A DNA stretch of 64,000 nucleotides. It comes from Bradyrhizobium sp. Rc3b. Its GTDB lineage: Bacteria > Pseudomonadota > Alphaproteobacteria > Rhizobiales > Xanthobacteraceae. This document shows, piece by piece, positions 32,700 to 41,607 of the stretch (the first letter of the stretch is position 1; each line of letters begins with the position of its first letter). Under the pieces are notes generated by a model. That model worked only from the letters and a program-made list of their open reading frames with translations. It was not told where the DNA came from and ran no database searches. The stretch covers positions 186,001 through 250,000 of the forward strand of contig NZ_FOUS01000008.1 of NCBI RefSeq assembly GCF_900114915.1, given 5' to 3'. The translations under genes were made by a program, and so were the position numbers.

Positions 32700-34646
32700 A
32701 TGAGTGAAAACGAAAAGGCAAAGGGCGTCAGCCGACGAACCGTGCTGGGAACGACGGCGGCCGCAGCGGGCGTGGGCCTGGCTGGCGGAGCGGCGATCAA
32801 GGACGGCGGCTTCGTCTCATCTGCGGACGCGCAGACCAAGAATGCTGCTCCGAAAGCGCCGGCGGCACGGCCGGCCGTGCAGAAGACCGAGGTCGCGCCC
32901 GGCGAGCTCGACGAATATTACGTGTTCTTCTCGAGCGGCCAGTCCGGCGAGATGCGAATCGTCGGCCTCCCCTCGATGCGCGAATTGATGCGTGTTCCGG
33001 TGTTCAACCGGTGCAGCGCGACCGGTTGGGGCCAGACCAATGAAAGCCTCAAGGTTCTGACCGAAGGCATGCAGCCCGCGACCCGCGAATTCCTCAAGAA
33101 CCGCGGCGGCACGTTCATGAACGGCGACCTCCACCACCCCCATATTTCGTTCACGGACGGCACCTATGACGGTCGCTATGCCTACATGAACGACAAGGCC
33201 AACAGCCGCGTCGCGCGGGTGCGACTCGACATCATGAAATGCGACAAGATCGTCGAACTGCCGAACCAGCACACGGTCCACGGCCTGCGTCTGCAGAAAT
33301 ATCCGCGCACGGGCTATGTGTTCGCCAACGGCGAGGACGGCGTGCCCTTGCCCAATGACGGCAAGGTCCTCGACGATCCCAAGCAGTATCACTCCATCTT
33401 CAGCGCGATCGACGGCGAAACGATGAAGGTGGCCTGGCAGGTGATCGTCAGCGGCAACCTCGACAATGTCGACGCCGACTACCAGGGCAAGTATTGCTTC
33501 GCGACCTGCTACAACGGCGAGGAAGGCGTCACGCTCGCGGAGATGACCGCCAGCGAGCAGGACTGGGTCGTCATCTTCAACATCAAGCGGATCGAAGAGG
33601 CCGTAAAGAAGGGCGACTTCAAGGAAATGAACGGCGTGCCCGTGATCGACGGCCGCAAGGGGTCGGCGTACACGCGCTACATCCCGGTCTCGAACAATCC
33701 GCACGGCATGAACACGGCTCCGGACGGCATCCACATCGTGGCGGCCGGAAAGCTCTCGCCCACCGTGACCGTGATGGACGTGCGCCTGTTCGACCAGTTG
33801 TTCGACGACAAGATCAAGCCGCGCGACGTCGTCGTCGCCGAGCCTGAGCTTGGCCTCGGCCCGTTGCACACCGCCTATGACGGCAAGGGCAACGCCTACA
33901 CCACCCTCTTCCTCGACAGCCAGGTCTGCAAGTGGAGCATCGACCTCGCCAAGCGGGCCTTCAAGGGGGAGAAGGTCAATCCCATCCTTCAGAAGCTCGA
34001 CGTGCACTATCAGCCGGGCCACAACCATAGCTCGATGGGCCAGACCAAGGAGGCGGATGGAAAGTGGCTGATCTCGCTGAATAAGTTCTCGAAGGACCGT
34101 TTCCTGAACGTCGGCCCGCTCAAGCCCGAGAACGATCAGCTGATCGACATCTCCGGCGATCAGATGAAGCTGGTGCATGACGGCCCAAGCTTTGCCGAGC
34201 CGCATGACGCGACCATCGTCCACCGCTCCAAGATCAACCCGATCTCGATCTATGACCGCGCGGATCCGATGTTTGCCGATGCGGTCAAGCAAGCCAAGGC
34301 CGATGGCATCAACCTCGAGGCGGATTCGAAGGTCATTCGCGACGGCAACAAGGTGCGCGTCTACATGACGTCTACCGCGCCAGCGTTCGGCCTCGAACAG
34401 TTCCAGGTCAAGCAAGGCGAGGAAGTCACCGTCTTCATCACGAACATCGACGCAGTCGAGGATCTCACGCACGGCTTCTGTATCGTCAACTACGGTATCA
34501 ACATGGAGATTGGGCCGATGGCCACCTCGTCGGTGACCTTCACGGCCGACAAGCCGGGAGTCTACTGGTACTACTGCTCCTGGTTCTGCCACGCCATGCA
34601 CATGGAGATGAAAGGCCGGATGTTCGTCGAGCCCAAGTCGGTTTGA
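32700..34646 (+). CDS. nosZ: nitrous-oxide reductase
   Basis: 648 residues. A Tat signal (SRRTVLGTTAAAAGVG) marks it as clade I NosZ. A seven-bladed propeller carries the CuZ histidines (DLHHPHIS and others), and the C-terminal cupredoxin domain the CuA ligands (near 595-642, with WYYCSWFCHAMHMEM). It reduces N2O to N2 in the periplasm as the last step of denitrification. GAGG lies 9 bp upstream of the ATG. The last codons lie in a three-fold 11-bp tandem repeat. Confidence 0.98.
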   Translation: MSENEKAKGVSRRTVLGTTAAAAGVGLAGGAAIKDGGFVSSADAQTKNAAPKAPAARPAVQKTEVAPGELDEYYVFFSSGQSGEMRIVGLPSMRELMRVPVFNRCSATGWGQTNESLKVLTEGMQPATREFLKNRGGTFMNGDLHHPHISFTDGTYDGRYAYMNDKANSRVARVRLDIMKCDKIVELPNQHTVHGLRLQKYPRTGYVFANGEDGVPLPNDGKVLDDPKQYHSIFSAIDGETMKVAWQVIVSGNLDNVDADYQGKYCFATCYNGEEGVTLAEMTASEQDWVVIFNIKRIEEAVKKGDFKEMNGVPVIDGRKGSAYTRYIPVSNNPHGMNTAPDGIHIVAAGKLSPTVTVMDVRLFDQLFDDKIKPRDVVVAEPELGLGPLHTAYDGKGNAYTTLFLDSQVCKWSIDLAKRAFKGEKVNPILQKLDVHYQPGHNHSSMGQTKEADGKWLISLNKFSKDRFLNVGPLKPENDQLIDISGDQMKLVHDGPSFAEPHDATIVHRSKINPISIYDRADPMFADAVKQAKADGINLEADSKVIRDGNKVRVYMTSTAPAFGLEQFQVKQGEEVTVFITNIDAVEDLTHGFCIVNYGINMEIGPMATSSVTFTADKPGVYWYYCSWFCHAMHMEMKGRMFVEPKSV

Positions 34647-34667
34647 AGTCGGTTTGAAGTCGGCCTG
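34635..34667 (+). repeat. three tandem 11-bp units over the nosZ stop codon
   Basis: AAGTCGGTTTG, AAGTCGGTTTG, AAGTCGGCCTG, the first unit encoding the last nosZ residues. The stop TGA spans the first junction (34644-34646). Confidence 0.85.
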
Positions 34668-34681
34668 ATCGGAGCGACCTC

Positions 34682-36037
34682 GTGGGTCTGTTGTCACGCA
34701 TGTTTCCGGCGGCGCTGGTCGCCGCCGGATTGTCCGGCTTCGCCGATGCGGAGACCTTGACGGCTGCGCCTGGGCAGCCGCTGCAAGCGGTGCTGGATGG
34801 CGCGCGCGCCGGCGACGTCATCGAGCTTGCTCCCGGCGAATATCACGGCTCGATCCGGATCGACCGTCCCCTGGAGCTGGTCGGGAGCCGAGGCGCGGTG
34901 CTCGACGGCGACGGCTCCGGCAACGTCATCACCGTCAGCGCGCCCGACGTCACAATCCGCGGTGTGACCATCCGGTCCTCCGGCCGTGATCTGCAGGCGA
35001 TGAATTCCGGAATCTTCCTGCAGAAGACGGCCGGGCGCGCGAAGATCGAGGACAACCGGCTGGAGGGAAACCTGTTCGGCGTCTATGTGCACGGCGCCAG
35101 GGGTTCCCGGGTCGTCCGCAACGAGATCGAGGGACTGCGCGGCGGGCGCCTCAGCGAGGCAGGCAACGGCATCTCGCTGTGGAACGCGCCCGACGTCACC
35201 ATCGCGAACAACATGTTCCGCTACGGCCGCGACGGCATCTTCTCGATCTCCAGCAGCAAGGACCGCTTCATCGACAATCGCTTCGAGCAGGTTCGTTTCG
35301 CCGTCCACTACATGTACACCAACGACAGCGAGATCAGCGGCAACGTTTCGATCGGCAACCATGTCGGTTACGCCATCATGTATTCAAACCGTCTGGTGAT
35401 CCGCGGCAACTCCTCAGATCACGACCGCGACTATGGGCTGCTCTTCAACTACGCGAACTATGCCCAGATCGAGGGCAACCGGGTCACGGGCGGCCCGCTC
35501 GGCTCGATGACACAGAGGGCGGAGGACGGTCCCGCCGACGAGCGTGGCATGCTTCCGCGGCAGGCACGGGACACCACTCTTAAGAGTGGCCCGGAGAAAT
35601 GCGTGTTCATCTACAACACCAATCACAACAAATTCCGCAACAACTGGTTCGAACGCTGCGCCATCGGCGTGCACTTCACGGCGGGCTCCGAAGGCAACGA
35701 AATCACCGGCAATTCCTTCGTCAGCAATGCCAACCAGGTGAAATATGTCGGCACCCGGCACCTCGACTGGTCGACCGGAGGGCGCGGTAACTATTGGAGC
35801 GATAATCCGGCGTTCGACCTGAATGGCGACGGCATCGCCGACACGGCGTACCGGCCGAACGACCTCATCGACCGCGTGCTGTGGACGGCGCCGGCTGCGA
35901 AGGTCCTGATCAACAGTCCCGCCGTCCAGGTGATCCGCTGGGCGCAGGCACAGTTTCCCGCGCTGCTGCCGGGCGGCGTGGTCGACAGCCATCCGCTGGT
36001 GTCGCCGCCGCGGACCCCGGTGAAGGAAACACGATGA
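34682..36037 (+). CDS. nosD: NosD, periplasmic copper-site maturation protein
   Basis: 451 residues from GTG 34682 with GGAG upstream; ATG 34697 is an alternative. A signal peptide ends near FADA. The body is a right-handed beta-helix built from repeats such as GVTIRSSGRDL, NRFEQVRFAVHYMYTND and GVHFTAGSEGN (CASH/PbH1 repeats). NosD works with the NosFY ABC transporter in assembling the CuZ site of NosZ. It overlaps nosF by ATGA. Confidence 0.96.
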   Translation: MGLLSRMFPAALVAAGLSGFADAETLTAAPGQPLQAVLDGARAGDVIELAPGEYHGSIRIDRPLELVGSRGAVLDGDGSGNVITVSAPDVTIRGVTIRSSGRDLQAMNSGIFLQKTAGRAKIEDNRLEGNLFGVYVHGARGSRVVRNEIEGLRGGRLSEAGNGISLWNAPDVTIANNMFRYGRDGIFSISSSKDRFIDNRFEQVRFAVHYMYTNDSEISGNVSIGNHVGYAIMYSNRLVIRGNSSDHDRDYGLLFNYANYAQIEGNRVTGGPLGSMTQRAEDGPADERGMLPRQARDTTLKSGPEKCVFIYNTNHNKFRNNWFERCAIGVHFTAGSEGNEITGNSFVSNANQVKYVGTRHLDWSTGGRGNYWSDNPAFDLNGDGIADTAYRPNDLIDRVLWTAPAAKVLINSPAVQVIRWAQAQFPALLPGGVVDSHPLVSPPRTPVKETR

Positions 36038-36954
36038 CCAGTACGGTACGTGTCAGCGACGTCACCAAGGTGTTTGGCCGGGTCGAGGCCGTGCGCGGCG
36101 CGTCGTTCACGCTTGGCCAGGGCGAGCTGGTGGCCTTGATCGGGCACAACGGCGCCGGCAAGACCACGCTCATGAAGCTCATGCTCGGGTTGATCCGGCC
36201 GACCAGAGGCGCCATCGAGGTTCTCGGAGACAATCCCGCCGCCGGCGAATTCGCAGGCCGACGGCAGCTCGGCTACCTCCCCGAAAACGTCTCCTTCGAT
36301 CCCGCCCTCACCGGCCGCGAGACGCAGGCCTTCTACGCCAGGCTGAAACGAGAGCCGGTTGCCAAGGCGCTGGAGCTGCTCGACGCGGTCGGACTGGGAG
36401 CGGCCAGCCGCCGCCGGGTCAACACCTATTCGAAGGGCATGCGCCAGCGGCTGGGGCTCGCGCAGGCGCTGCTTGGCGAGCCGCGCGTGCTGCTGCTGGA
36501 CGAGCCGACCACTGGTCTCGATCCGGAGCTGCGGCAGACCTTCTACGACATCATCGCGCGGCTCGCGGCGCGCGGCGCGACCGTGCTGCTGTCGTCGCAT
36601 GCGCTGACCGAGCTAGAGGAGCGCGCCGGGCGCGTCATCATCATGAACCGCGGCATCAAGGTCGCGGACGGATCGATCGACGAGCTGCGTCGTCTCGCCC
36701 GGCTCCCGACCCGGATCCGTCTCAAGGTGGCTGGCCTCGCGCCCAGCGAGATGCCGGGCTGGGCTCCGCAAGACGCCACCTGCCGCCGTCTGAACGGCCA
36801 CATCGTCGAGATCGACGCCGCGCCGGAGCGGAAGATCGAGCTGCTGCATCGCGCGACGGCCGCCGGCAATTCGGTCGAGGACGTCGACGTGGTCCCGCCC
36901 ACCCTCGACGAGCTCTATGCTCATTTCCTCCGGCAATCGGAGCAGGCGCCATGA
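36034..36954 (+). CDS. nosF: NosF, ABC transporter ATPase for NosZ maturation
   Basis: 306 residues from ATG 36034, overlapping the nosD stop by 4 bp. Walker A GHNGAGKT (37-44), signature YSKGMRQRL (132-140), Walker B LLLDEP (153-158) and the H-loop SSHALTELEE identify the ATPase. It pairs with NosY in the inner membrane to energise sulfur or copper supply for the CuZ centre. It also overlaps nosY by 4 bp. Confidence 0.96.
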   Translation: MTSTVRVSDVTKVFGRVEAVRGASFTLGQGELVALIGHNGAGKTTLMKLMLGLIRPTRGAIEVLGDNPAAGEFAGRRQLGYLPENVSFDPALTGRETQAFYARLKREPVAKALELLDAVGLGAASRRRVNTYSKGMRQRLGLAQALLGEPRVLLLDEPTTGLDPELRQTFYDIIARLAARGATVLLSSHALTELEERAGRVIIMNRGIKVADGSIDELRRLARLPTRIRLKVAGLAPSEMPGWAPQDATCRRLNGHIVEIDAAPERKIELLHRATAAGNSVEDVDVVPPTLDELYAHFLRQSEQAP

Positions 36955-37778
36955 ACGTCCTGATCATCGCCGCCAAGGAAGTCCACCAGGCCATCCGCAA
37001 TCGCTGGGTGCTTGCCGCAACGCTCCTGCTCGCCGGGCTTGCCCTGTCGCTGACCTTTCTCGGCAGCGCGCCGACCGGAAACGTGGGTGTTCGCACCCTG
37101 GATGTGGTCATCGTCAGCCTGTCGAGCCTGACGATCTTTCTCGTTCCACTCATCGCGCTTCTAATTTCCCATGACGCCATCGTCGGCGAGATGGAACGCG
37201 GAACGATGCTGTTGCTGCTGAGCTATCCGGTCGCGCGATGGCAGGTGCTGCTCGGCAAGTTCTTAGGCCACCTCGCCGTCCTCGCTTTTGCGACCTGCCT
37301 CGGCTACGGCGCGGCGGTCGGAGCGCTGGCGGCGACGGGCAGCCAGATCGATGGCGACAGTTTCCTGGCGTTCGCGGCGATGGTGGGCTCCTCGGTGCTG
37401 CTCGGCGCCGCTTTCGTCGCCATCGGATATCTGGTCAGCGCGCTCGTGCGCGACCGCGGAACGGCAGCCGGCATCTGCATCGGATTATGGCTGCTGCTGG
37501 TGCTGATCTACGACATGGCGCTGCTGGGCGTGCTCGCACTCGATCAGGGGCGCAGCATCTCGGCGAGCGTGCTCAACGCCATGCTGCTGTCGAATCCGAC
37601 CGACGCCTACCGGCTGATCAACCTGACCGGGTTCGCCAATGTCAGCACCTTCGCCGGCATGGCTGGCCTTGCCCAAACCACGTCCCTGACGATACCGGTC
37701 CTTCTGACCGCCCTGCTCTGCTGGACTCTGCTGCCGCTGGGGCTGGCCGCGCTCGCCTTCTCGCGGAGGGAGCTATGA
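36951..37778 (+). CDS. nosY: NosY, ABC transporter permease for NosZ maturation
   Basis: 275 residues with about six hydrophobic helices and the ABC-2-like N-terminus NVLIIAAKEVHQAIRNRWVL. The stretch LIALLISHDAIVGEMERGT is the coupling region typical of NosY and related permeases. It is the membrane partner of NosF. It starts within nosF and ends within nosL by 4 bp each, so stoichiometric translation is likely. Confidence 0.95.
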   Translation: MNVLIIAAKEVHQAIRNRWVLAATLLLAGLALSLTFLGSAPTGNVGVRTLDVVIVSLSSLTIFLVPLIALLISHDAIVGEMERGTMLLLLSYPVARWQVLLGKFLGHLAVLAFATCLGYGAAVGALAATGSQIDGDSFLAFAAMVGSSVLLGAAFVAIGYLVSALVRDRGTAAGICIGLWLLLVLIYDMALLGVLALDQGRSISASVLNAMLLSNPTDAYRLINLTGFANVSTFAGMAGLAQTTSLTIPVLLTALLCWTLLPLGLAALAFSRREL

Positions 37779-38347
37779 GGCGCCGAACGATCCTCCTCGC
37801 CTTGCTCGTGCCGCTCGTGCTCGCCGGCTGCAACGAGAAGCAGGCCGCGAAGATCCCGCCGCCGCATCGGATGACCGCGGAGGACATCGGCCATTACTGC
37901 GGCATGAACGTGCTCGAGCACCCGGGACCGAAGGGCCATGTCTTTGTCGCGAGCCTGATCGAGCCCGTCTGGTTCTCGTCGGTGCGGGACACGATCGCCT
38001 TCACTATGCTGCCGGACGAGCCCAAGGACATTCAGGCGATCTACGTGTCCGACATGGGCAAGGAGCCTGAGTGGGACAAGCCCGGCGCCGATAACTGGAT
38101 CGAGGCACGCAAGGCGCTCTACGTGATCGAGAGCCGGGTCAAAAGCGGCATGGGCGGTGACGAGGCCGTTCCGTTCTCGGACCGGGCGGCGGCCGAGAAG
38201 TTCGCCGGAGAAAACGGCGGCAGGATCGTCGGCTTCGACGAGGTGCCCCGGGACTATGTCCTGACGTCGGCGAATGCCGCCGGCGCCGTTGCGGCCGACG
38301 AAGCGGCCGAAGCCCCGCCGGGCGAACGATCGAGGAGAACGCCATGA
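37775..38347 (+). CDS. nosL: NosL, copper chaperone lipoprotein
   Basis: 190 residues. The signal ends in the lipobox LAGC with the lipidated Cys at 19. NosL hallmarks include YCGMNVLEHPGPKGHVF and a later methionine-containing segment (SGMGGDEAVPFSDRAAAEKFA) followed by GRIVGFDEVP. NosL delivers Cu(I) to the NosDFY-dependent assembly of NosZ. The last 20 residues are Ala/Glu-rich. It overlaps both neighbours by 4 bp. Confidence 0.95.
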   Translation: MRRRTILLALLVPLVLAGCNEKQAAKIPPPHRMTAEDIGHYCGMNVLEHPGPKGHVFVASLIEPVWFSSVRDTIAFTMLPDEPKDIQAIYVSDMGKEPEWDKPGADNWIEARKALYVIESRVKSGMGGDEAVPFSDRAAAEKFAGENGGRIVGFDEVPRDYVLTSANAAGAVAADEAAEAPPGERSRRTP

Positions 38348-39339
38348 CGCGAACACTGACGCGCCGACGCTTCATCCGGATCAGCGCGGCGGCCGCGGGC
38401 CTCGGCGCGCTGGCTCCGGGACACTCCGTTCGTGCAGAGATCGCGCCGGTCACCTGGCGTGGCACGATGCTGGGCGCGGTGGCCACGATGGAGATCCACG
38501 ACGAAGACCGCAGCCGGGCGGATCGGCTAATCTCGCTGGCCTGCGCCGAGGCGCGGCGGCTCGAGCGGCTGTTCAGTCTTTACCTGAACGATTCCGCCCT
38601 GGTCGCGCTGAACCGGACCGGTGTCCTGATCGATCCCGCCGCCGAAATGGTCGATCTGCTATCGACCTCGCAGCACTATTCCACGCTGACGGGCGGTCTG
38701 TTCGATGTCACGGTGCAGCCGCTGTGGGAGCTCTACGCCAGCCATTTCGCGCGAGATGACGCGGATCCGGCCGGTCCTGCGGCGGCCGCGATCGAGGCCG
38801 CGCTCGCCCGCATCGGCAGCAGCCGGCTGTCGATCAGCCGCGACCGGATCGTGATGCCCAAGGGCATGGCCGTCACCCTGAACGGGATCGCGCAAGGCTA
38901 CGTCACGGACAAGGTGGTCGACTTGCTGCGGGCGCATGGCATCTCTCGCAGCCTGGTCGACATGGGCGAGGCCCGCGCGATCGGCGCGCGTTCGGACGGA
39001 CGGCCCTGGGAAATCGGCATCGCCGATCCCGACATTGCGGGCCACACGAAAGCGGTGCTGCCGATCGTCGACCGCGCCGTGTCCACCTCGGGCGGCTACG
39101 GCTGCCAGTTCGATTCCAGGGCGCGCTTCAACCATTTGTTCGATCCCAGATCGGGCGGCTGCGCTCTCCGCTATCGCAGCGTGACGACGGTGTCCCGCAG
39201 CGCCACCGCCGCGGACGCATTGTCGACGGCGTTCAGCCTGATGCCTGAAGACAAGATTCGATCGCTCTTGCCGCATGTCGACATCGACCGCGTGCATCTG
39301 ATCAATGGGGCCGGCCAATCGGTCGAATTGTCGGCGTAA
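38344..39339 (+). CDS. nosX: NosX, FAD:protein FMN transferase (ApbE family)
   Basis: 331 residues with a Tat-type signal (TRRRFIRISAAAAGLG). ApbE features are RLFSLYLNDSALVALNR, LNGIAQGYVTDKVVDLL, the GEARAIGARSDGRPWEIGI loop and STSGGYGCQF with the metal- and FAD-binding region. It transfers FMN to the Thr of the SGAT motif of NosR in the periplasm. It is the last gene of the nos operon and starts inside nosL. Confidence 0.95.
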   Translation: MTRTLTRRRFIRISAAAAGLGALAPGHSVRAEIAPVTWRGTMLGAVATMEIHDEDRSRADRLISLACAEARRLERLFSLYLNDSALVALNRTGVLIDPAAEMVDLLSTSQHYSTLTGGLFDVTVQPLWELYASHFARDDADPAGPAAAAIEAALARIGSSRLSISRDRIVMPKGMAVTLNGIAQGYVTDKVVDLLRAHGISRSLVDMGEARAIGARSDGRPWEIGIADPDIAGHTKAVLPIVDRAVSTSGGYGCQFDSRARFNHLFDPRSGGCALRYRSVTTVSRSATAADALSTAFSLMPEDKIRSLLPHVDIDRVHLINGAGQSVELSA

Positions 39340-39348
39340 CCTTGCGCG

Positions 39349-40176
39349 CTACTGCAGTGGCAGCAGCTCCAGCTGGCTCTGCGCCTTCTTGACGGCCGCG
39401 GCGTACCAACTATGGCTCGGCGCTTCCCTGGCGAAGCATTTCGTGTAGGCGTCCATGGCCTGATCCTCGCGGGCCATGTCGCCGCGCGGGTCCTTCTTGT
39501 TGACGGGTTTCGCCATCATCTGCTTCCACACGCGCTCGCATGCCGGGATTTCAGCCGTCTTCACCGCGTTCGATGTGGCGAGGAAGTAGACCTTGTCGCC
39601 CTTGGTCGCGACGACGTCAATTTCATCCGGCGGTCCCTTGAGCCCGCCATTGCCGCGCACGCCGAGCACGGCAACTGCAGCGCTCGCGGATGCGGGCTTT
39701 GTGATCGGCAGCTCGGCATATTTGGCGAAGGCGGCGTCCTGGATCGCATGATAATAGAAGCGGTCGGACTTGAACGCGGCGCCGCTCTCCTGCGGCATGC
39801 CGTCCTCGCGATGCTCGCGCAGCCAGTGCGCCAGAAGCGGGCTCGTGGTTACGACGGCTTGCGTCTTGTAGCCTCCCGAGGCGAAGCTTAGCCCGTCGAG
39901 ATGGCCGAAGCCGATATCACTCTTGAAAAGTGTGTCGACGTTCGACTTGCCATCTGCGGGGAGCCCCTTGATCGTGACCGGTCCCACCAGGCCGCGCAGC
40001 ACGCCTGCCAGCTCCTTCAGCGCCGCATCATGCTGCTTGTAGATCTCGTCGCTCTCCTTGGCACTCGAGAATTTTGCGATGTAGCGATCGCGCAGGTCGA
40101 GATAGTGCTGCTCGGGCGTGGCCGCATGGACGGGCATCGCCAGGAAGAGCAGGCAGAGCAAGGCAAGCGATTTCAT
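39349..40176 (-). CDS. exported hypothetical protein of the siderophore-uptake operon
   Basis: 275 residues from ATG 40176; the frame is open to 40245, but this start begins a clear signal peptide (MKSLALLCLLFLAMPVHAA). The mature part has two cysteines, a Gly-rich turn (GVRGNGGLKGPPDEIDVVATKGDK) and no motif I can assign to a family. It follows the PepSY gene by 85 bp and the TonB receptor upstream on the same strand, so an accessory role in iron or copper handling is possible. It is tail-to-tail with nosX. Confidence 0.7.
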   Translation of the reverse strand: MKSLALLCLLFLAMPVHAATPEQHYLDLRDRYIAKFSSAKESDEIYKQHDAALKELAGVLRGLVGPVTIKGLPADGKSNVDTLFKSDIGFGHLDGLSFASGGYKTQAVVTTSPLLAHWLREHREDGMPQESGAAFKSDRFYYHAIQDAAFAKYAELPITKPASASAAVAVLGVRGNGGLKGPPDEIDVVATKGDKVYFLATSNAVKTAEIPACERVWKQMMAKPVNKKDPRGDMAREDQAMDAYTKCFAREAPSHSWYAAAVKKAQSQLELLPLQ

Positions 40177-40261
40177 TCGATGTCCGCGGACTGGGAGCGA
40201 TCTCCAGTCTTTGTGCCCGCGACAGGCGGGAAGGTTCATCCCCAACGACCGTGCGAGGGCC

Positions 40262-41551
40262 CTACTCCGCCGGCGTCAACTGCCGGGTCAGACGCACCGC
40301 CGCGGTCTCGCGCACGCGGATGCGGGCGCGGCGCTTGCGCCACCAGATCACGACGCCTGTAACCGACAGCGCGGCGACCACGAGCCCCATGATCGAGATC
40401 AGGATGCGGCCGAACAGTCCGACGATGCGGCCCGAATGCAGCGGAAATTGCGCCTGGACGAAGATGTCGGCGGCGGTACCGACCCAGGGCAGCCGCTCGC
40501 CGATCGGGCGGCCGTCCTCGCTGTCGTAATAAAGCTGCGCCGGGCCGACGCCGCCGGCGCCGTGGTCGTCGCCGGGGTGGAAGAACGCGGCGGCATAGAC
40601 GCCATGGGCCGGGCCGTAATTGACCGAGCCGACCGGGATCGTCCACCCCCGCGCCTTGCCGTCTGCGGCGGCGCGGGCGGCGATGTCGGCGAAAGTCACC
40701 TTGGGCTCGATGGGATCGTCGAGATCGCGATACGGCCGCTGCTCATAGGGCGTCGGCGTGTAGTTCGACACCATCTTCATCAGCGGCGAGAACACCTCGA
40801 AATAGAGGTTCAGCGAGAACGCGGTGAAGGCGATGATGAAGAGCACGCCCCAGGTCCAGAGACTGAAGGCGCGGTGGATGTCGAAATTGATCCGGTAGGC
40901 GCTGCCGGAGGTCTTGATGGTCCAGGCCGGCGCCCATCGCGCCCAGAAGCCGCGCTCGAGCTGGCGCGTGACGGCTGGCGCTCGCGCCGCCTTGGCGCGT
41001 CTGCGCGAGGGTAGTGTCAGGTAGAAGCCGACGAAGCAATCGATGGTCCAGATGATCGCGATCACGCCGAGCACGCGCATGCCCCAGCGATCGCTGCCCC
41101 AGAACTCCGGAATGTGCATCGTGTAGTGCAGCTTGTAGAGAAACGAGACGAAATTCTCCCGCGTGACGGGCCAGACCGCGCCCCAATAGCGCCGGCCCAG
41201 TTCCGCGCCGGTGTTGGGATCGAGGAAGACCTGATTGTAGTCGAGAGCGAAACGCTTGCCGGTCGCGGGATCGATCCGCGGCATGACGAAGAACCACAGC
41301 GAGTGGCCCTCCTCCGGCGTCATGAAGAGGTAGACGACGCGCGCGCGGGGATCGCGCTGCTCGATCATCTTGGCGAGCTCGATCGAGGGGATCGCCGGGC
41401 CTTTGCTGCTGACGTCGAACAGATGGCTGTTCAGGACGTCGTCGATCTCGTGATCCCAGGAGATGATCGCCCCGGTGATGCCGGAGAAGAAAAGGAATCC
41501 GGCCGTGAGTAGTCCCGCCCAGCGATGCAGCTTGCCGAATATCGCTCTCAT
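40262..41551 (-). CDS. PepSY-associated inner-membrane protein (FegB/PiuB-like)
   Basis: 429 residues with four membrane helices: about 12-32 (LLTAGFLFFSGITGAIISWDHE), about 165-185, 215-240 and 380-405. Periplasmic loops carry PepSY features such as GHSLWFFVMPRIDPATGKRF and LYKLHYTMHI, with conserved histidines suitable for haem or metal. In Bradyrhizobium the ferrichrome locus pairs a TonB receptor (FegA) with such a protein (FegB), thought to reduce or process ferric-siderophore. It lies 56 bp downstream of the receptor gene. Confidence 0.87.
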   Translation of the reverse strand: MRAIFGKLHRWAGLLTAGFLFFSGITGAIISWDHEIDDVLNSHLFDVSSKGPAIPSIELAKMIEQRDPRARVVYLFMTPEEGHSLWFFVMPRIDPATGKRFALDYNQVFLDPNTGAELGRRYWGAVWPVTRENFVSFLYKLHYTMHIPEFWGSDRWGMRVLGVIAIIWTIDCFVGFYLTLPSRRRAKAARAPAVTRQLERGFWARWAPAWTIKTSGSAYRINFDIHRAFSLWTWGVLFIIAFTAFSLNLYFEVFSPLMKMVSNYTPTPYEQRPYRDLDDPIEPKVTFADIAARAAADGKARGWTIPVGSVNYGPAHGVYAAAFFHPGDDHGAGGVGPAQLYYDSEDGRPIGERLPWVGTAADIFVQAQFPLHSGRIVGLFGRILISIMGLVVAALSVTGVVIWWRKRRARIRVRETAAVRLTRQLTPAE

Positions 41552-41607
41552 CGTCTTGCACTCTCATCCAGCAGGTCCGGCCCGCCATCGCCGGACCGTC
41601 TTCGATT

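Noticed and set aside
32817..34697. Long open frame opposite nosZ
   Set aside because: It is a composition artefact opposite a gene with all NosZ motifs.
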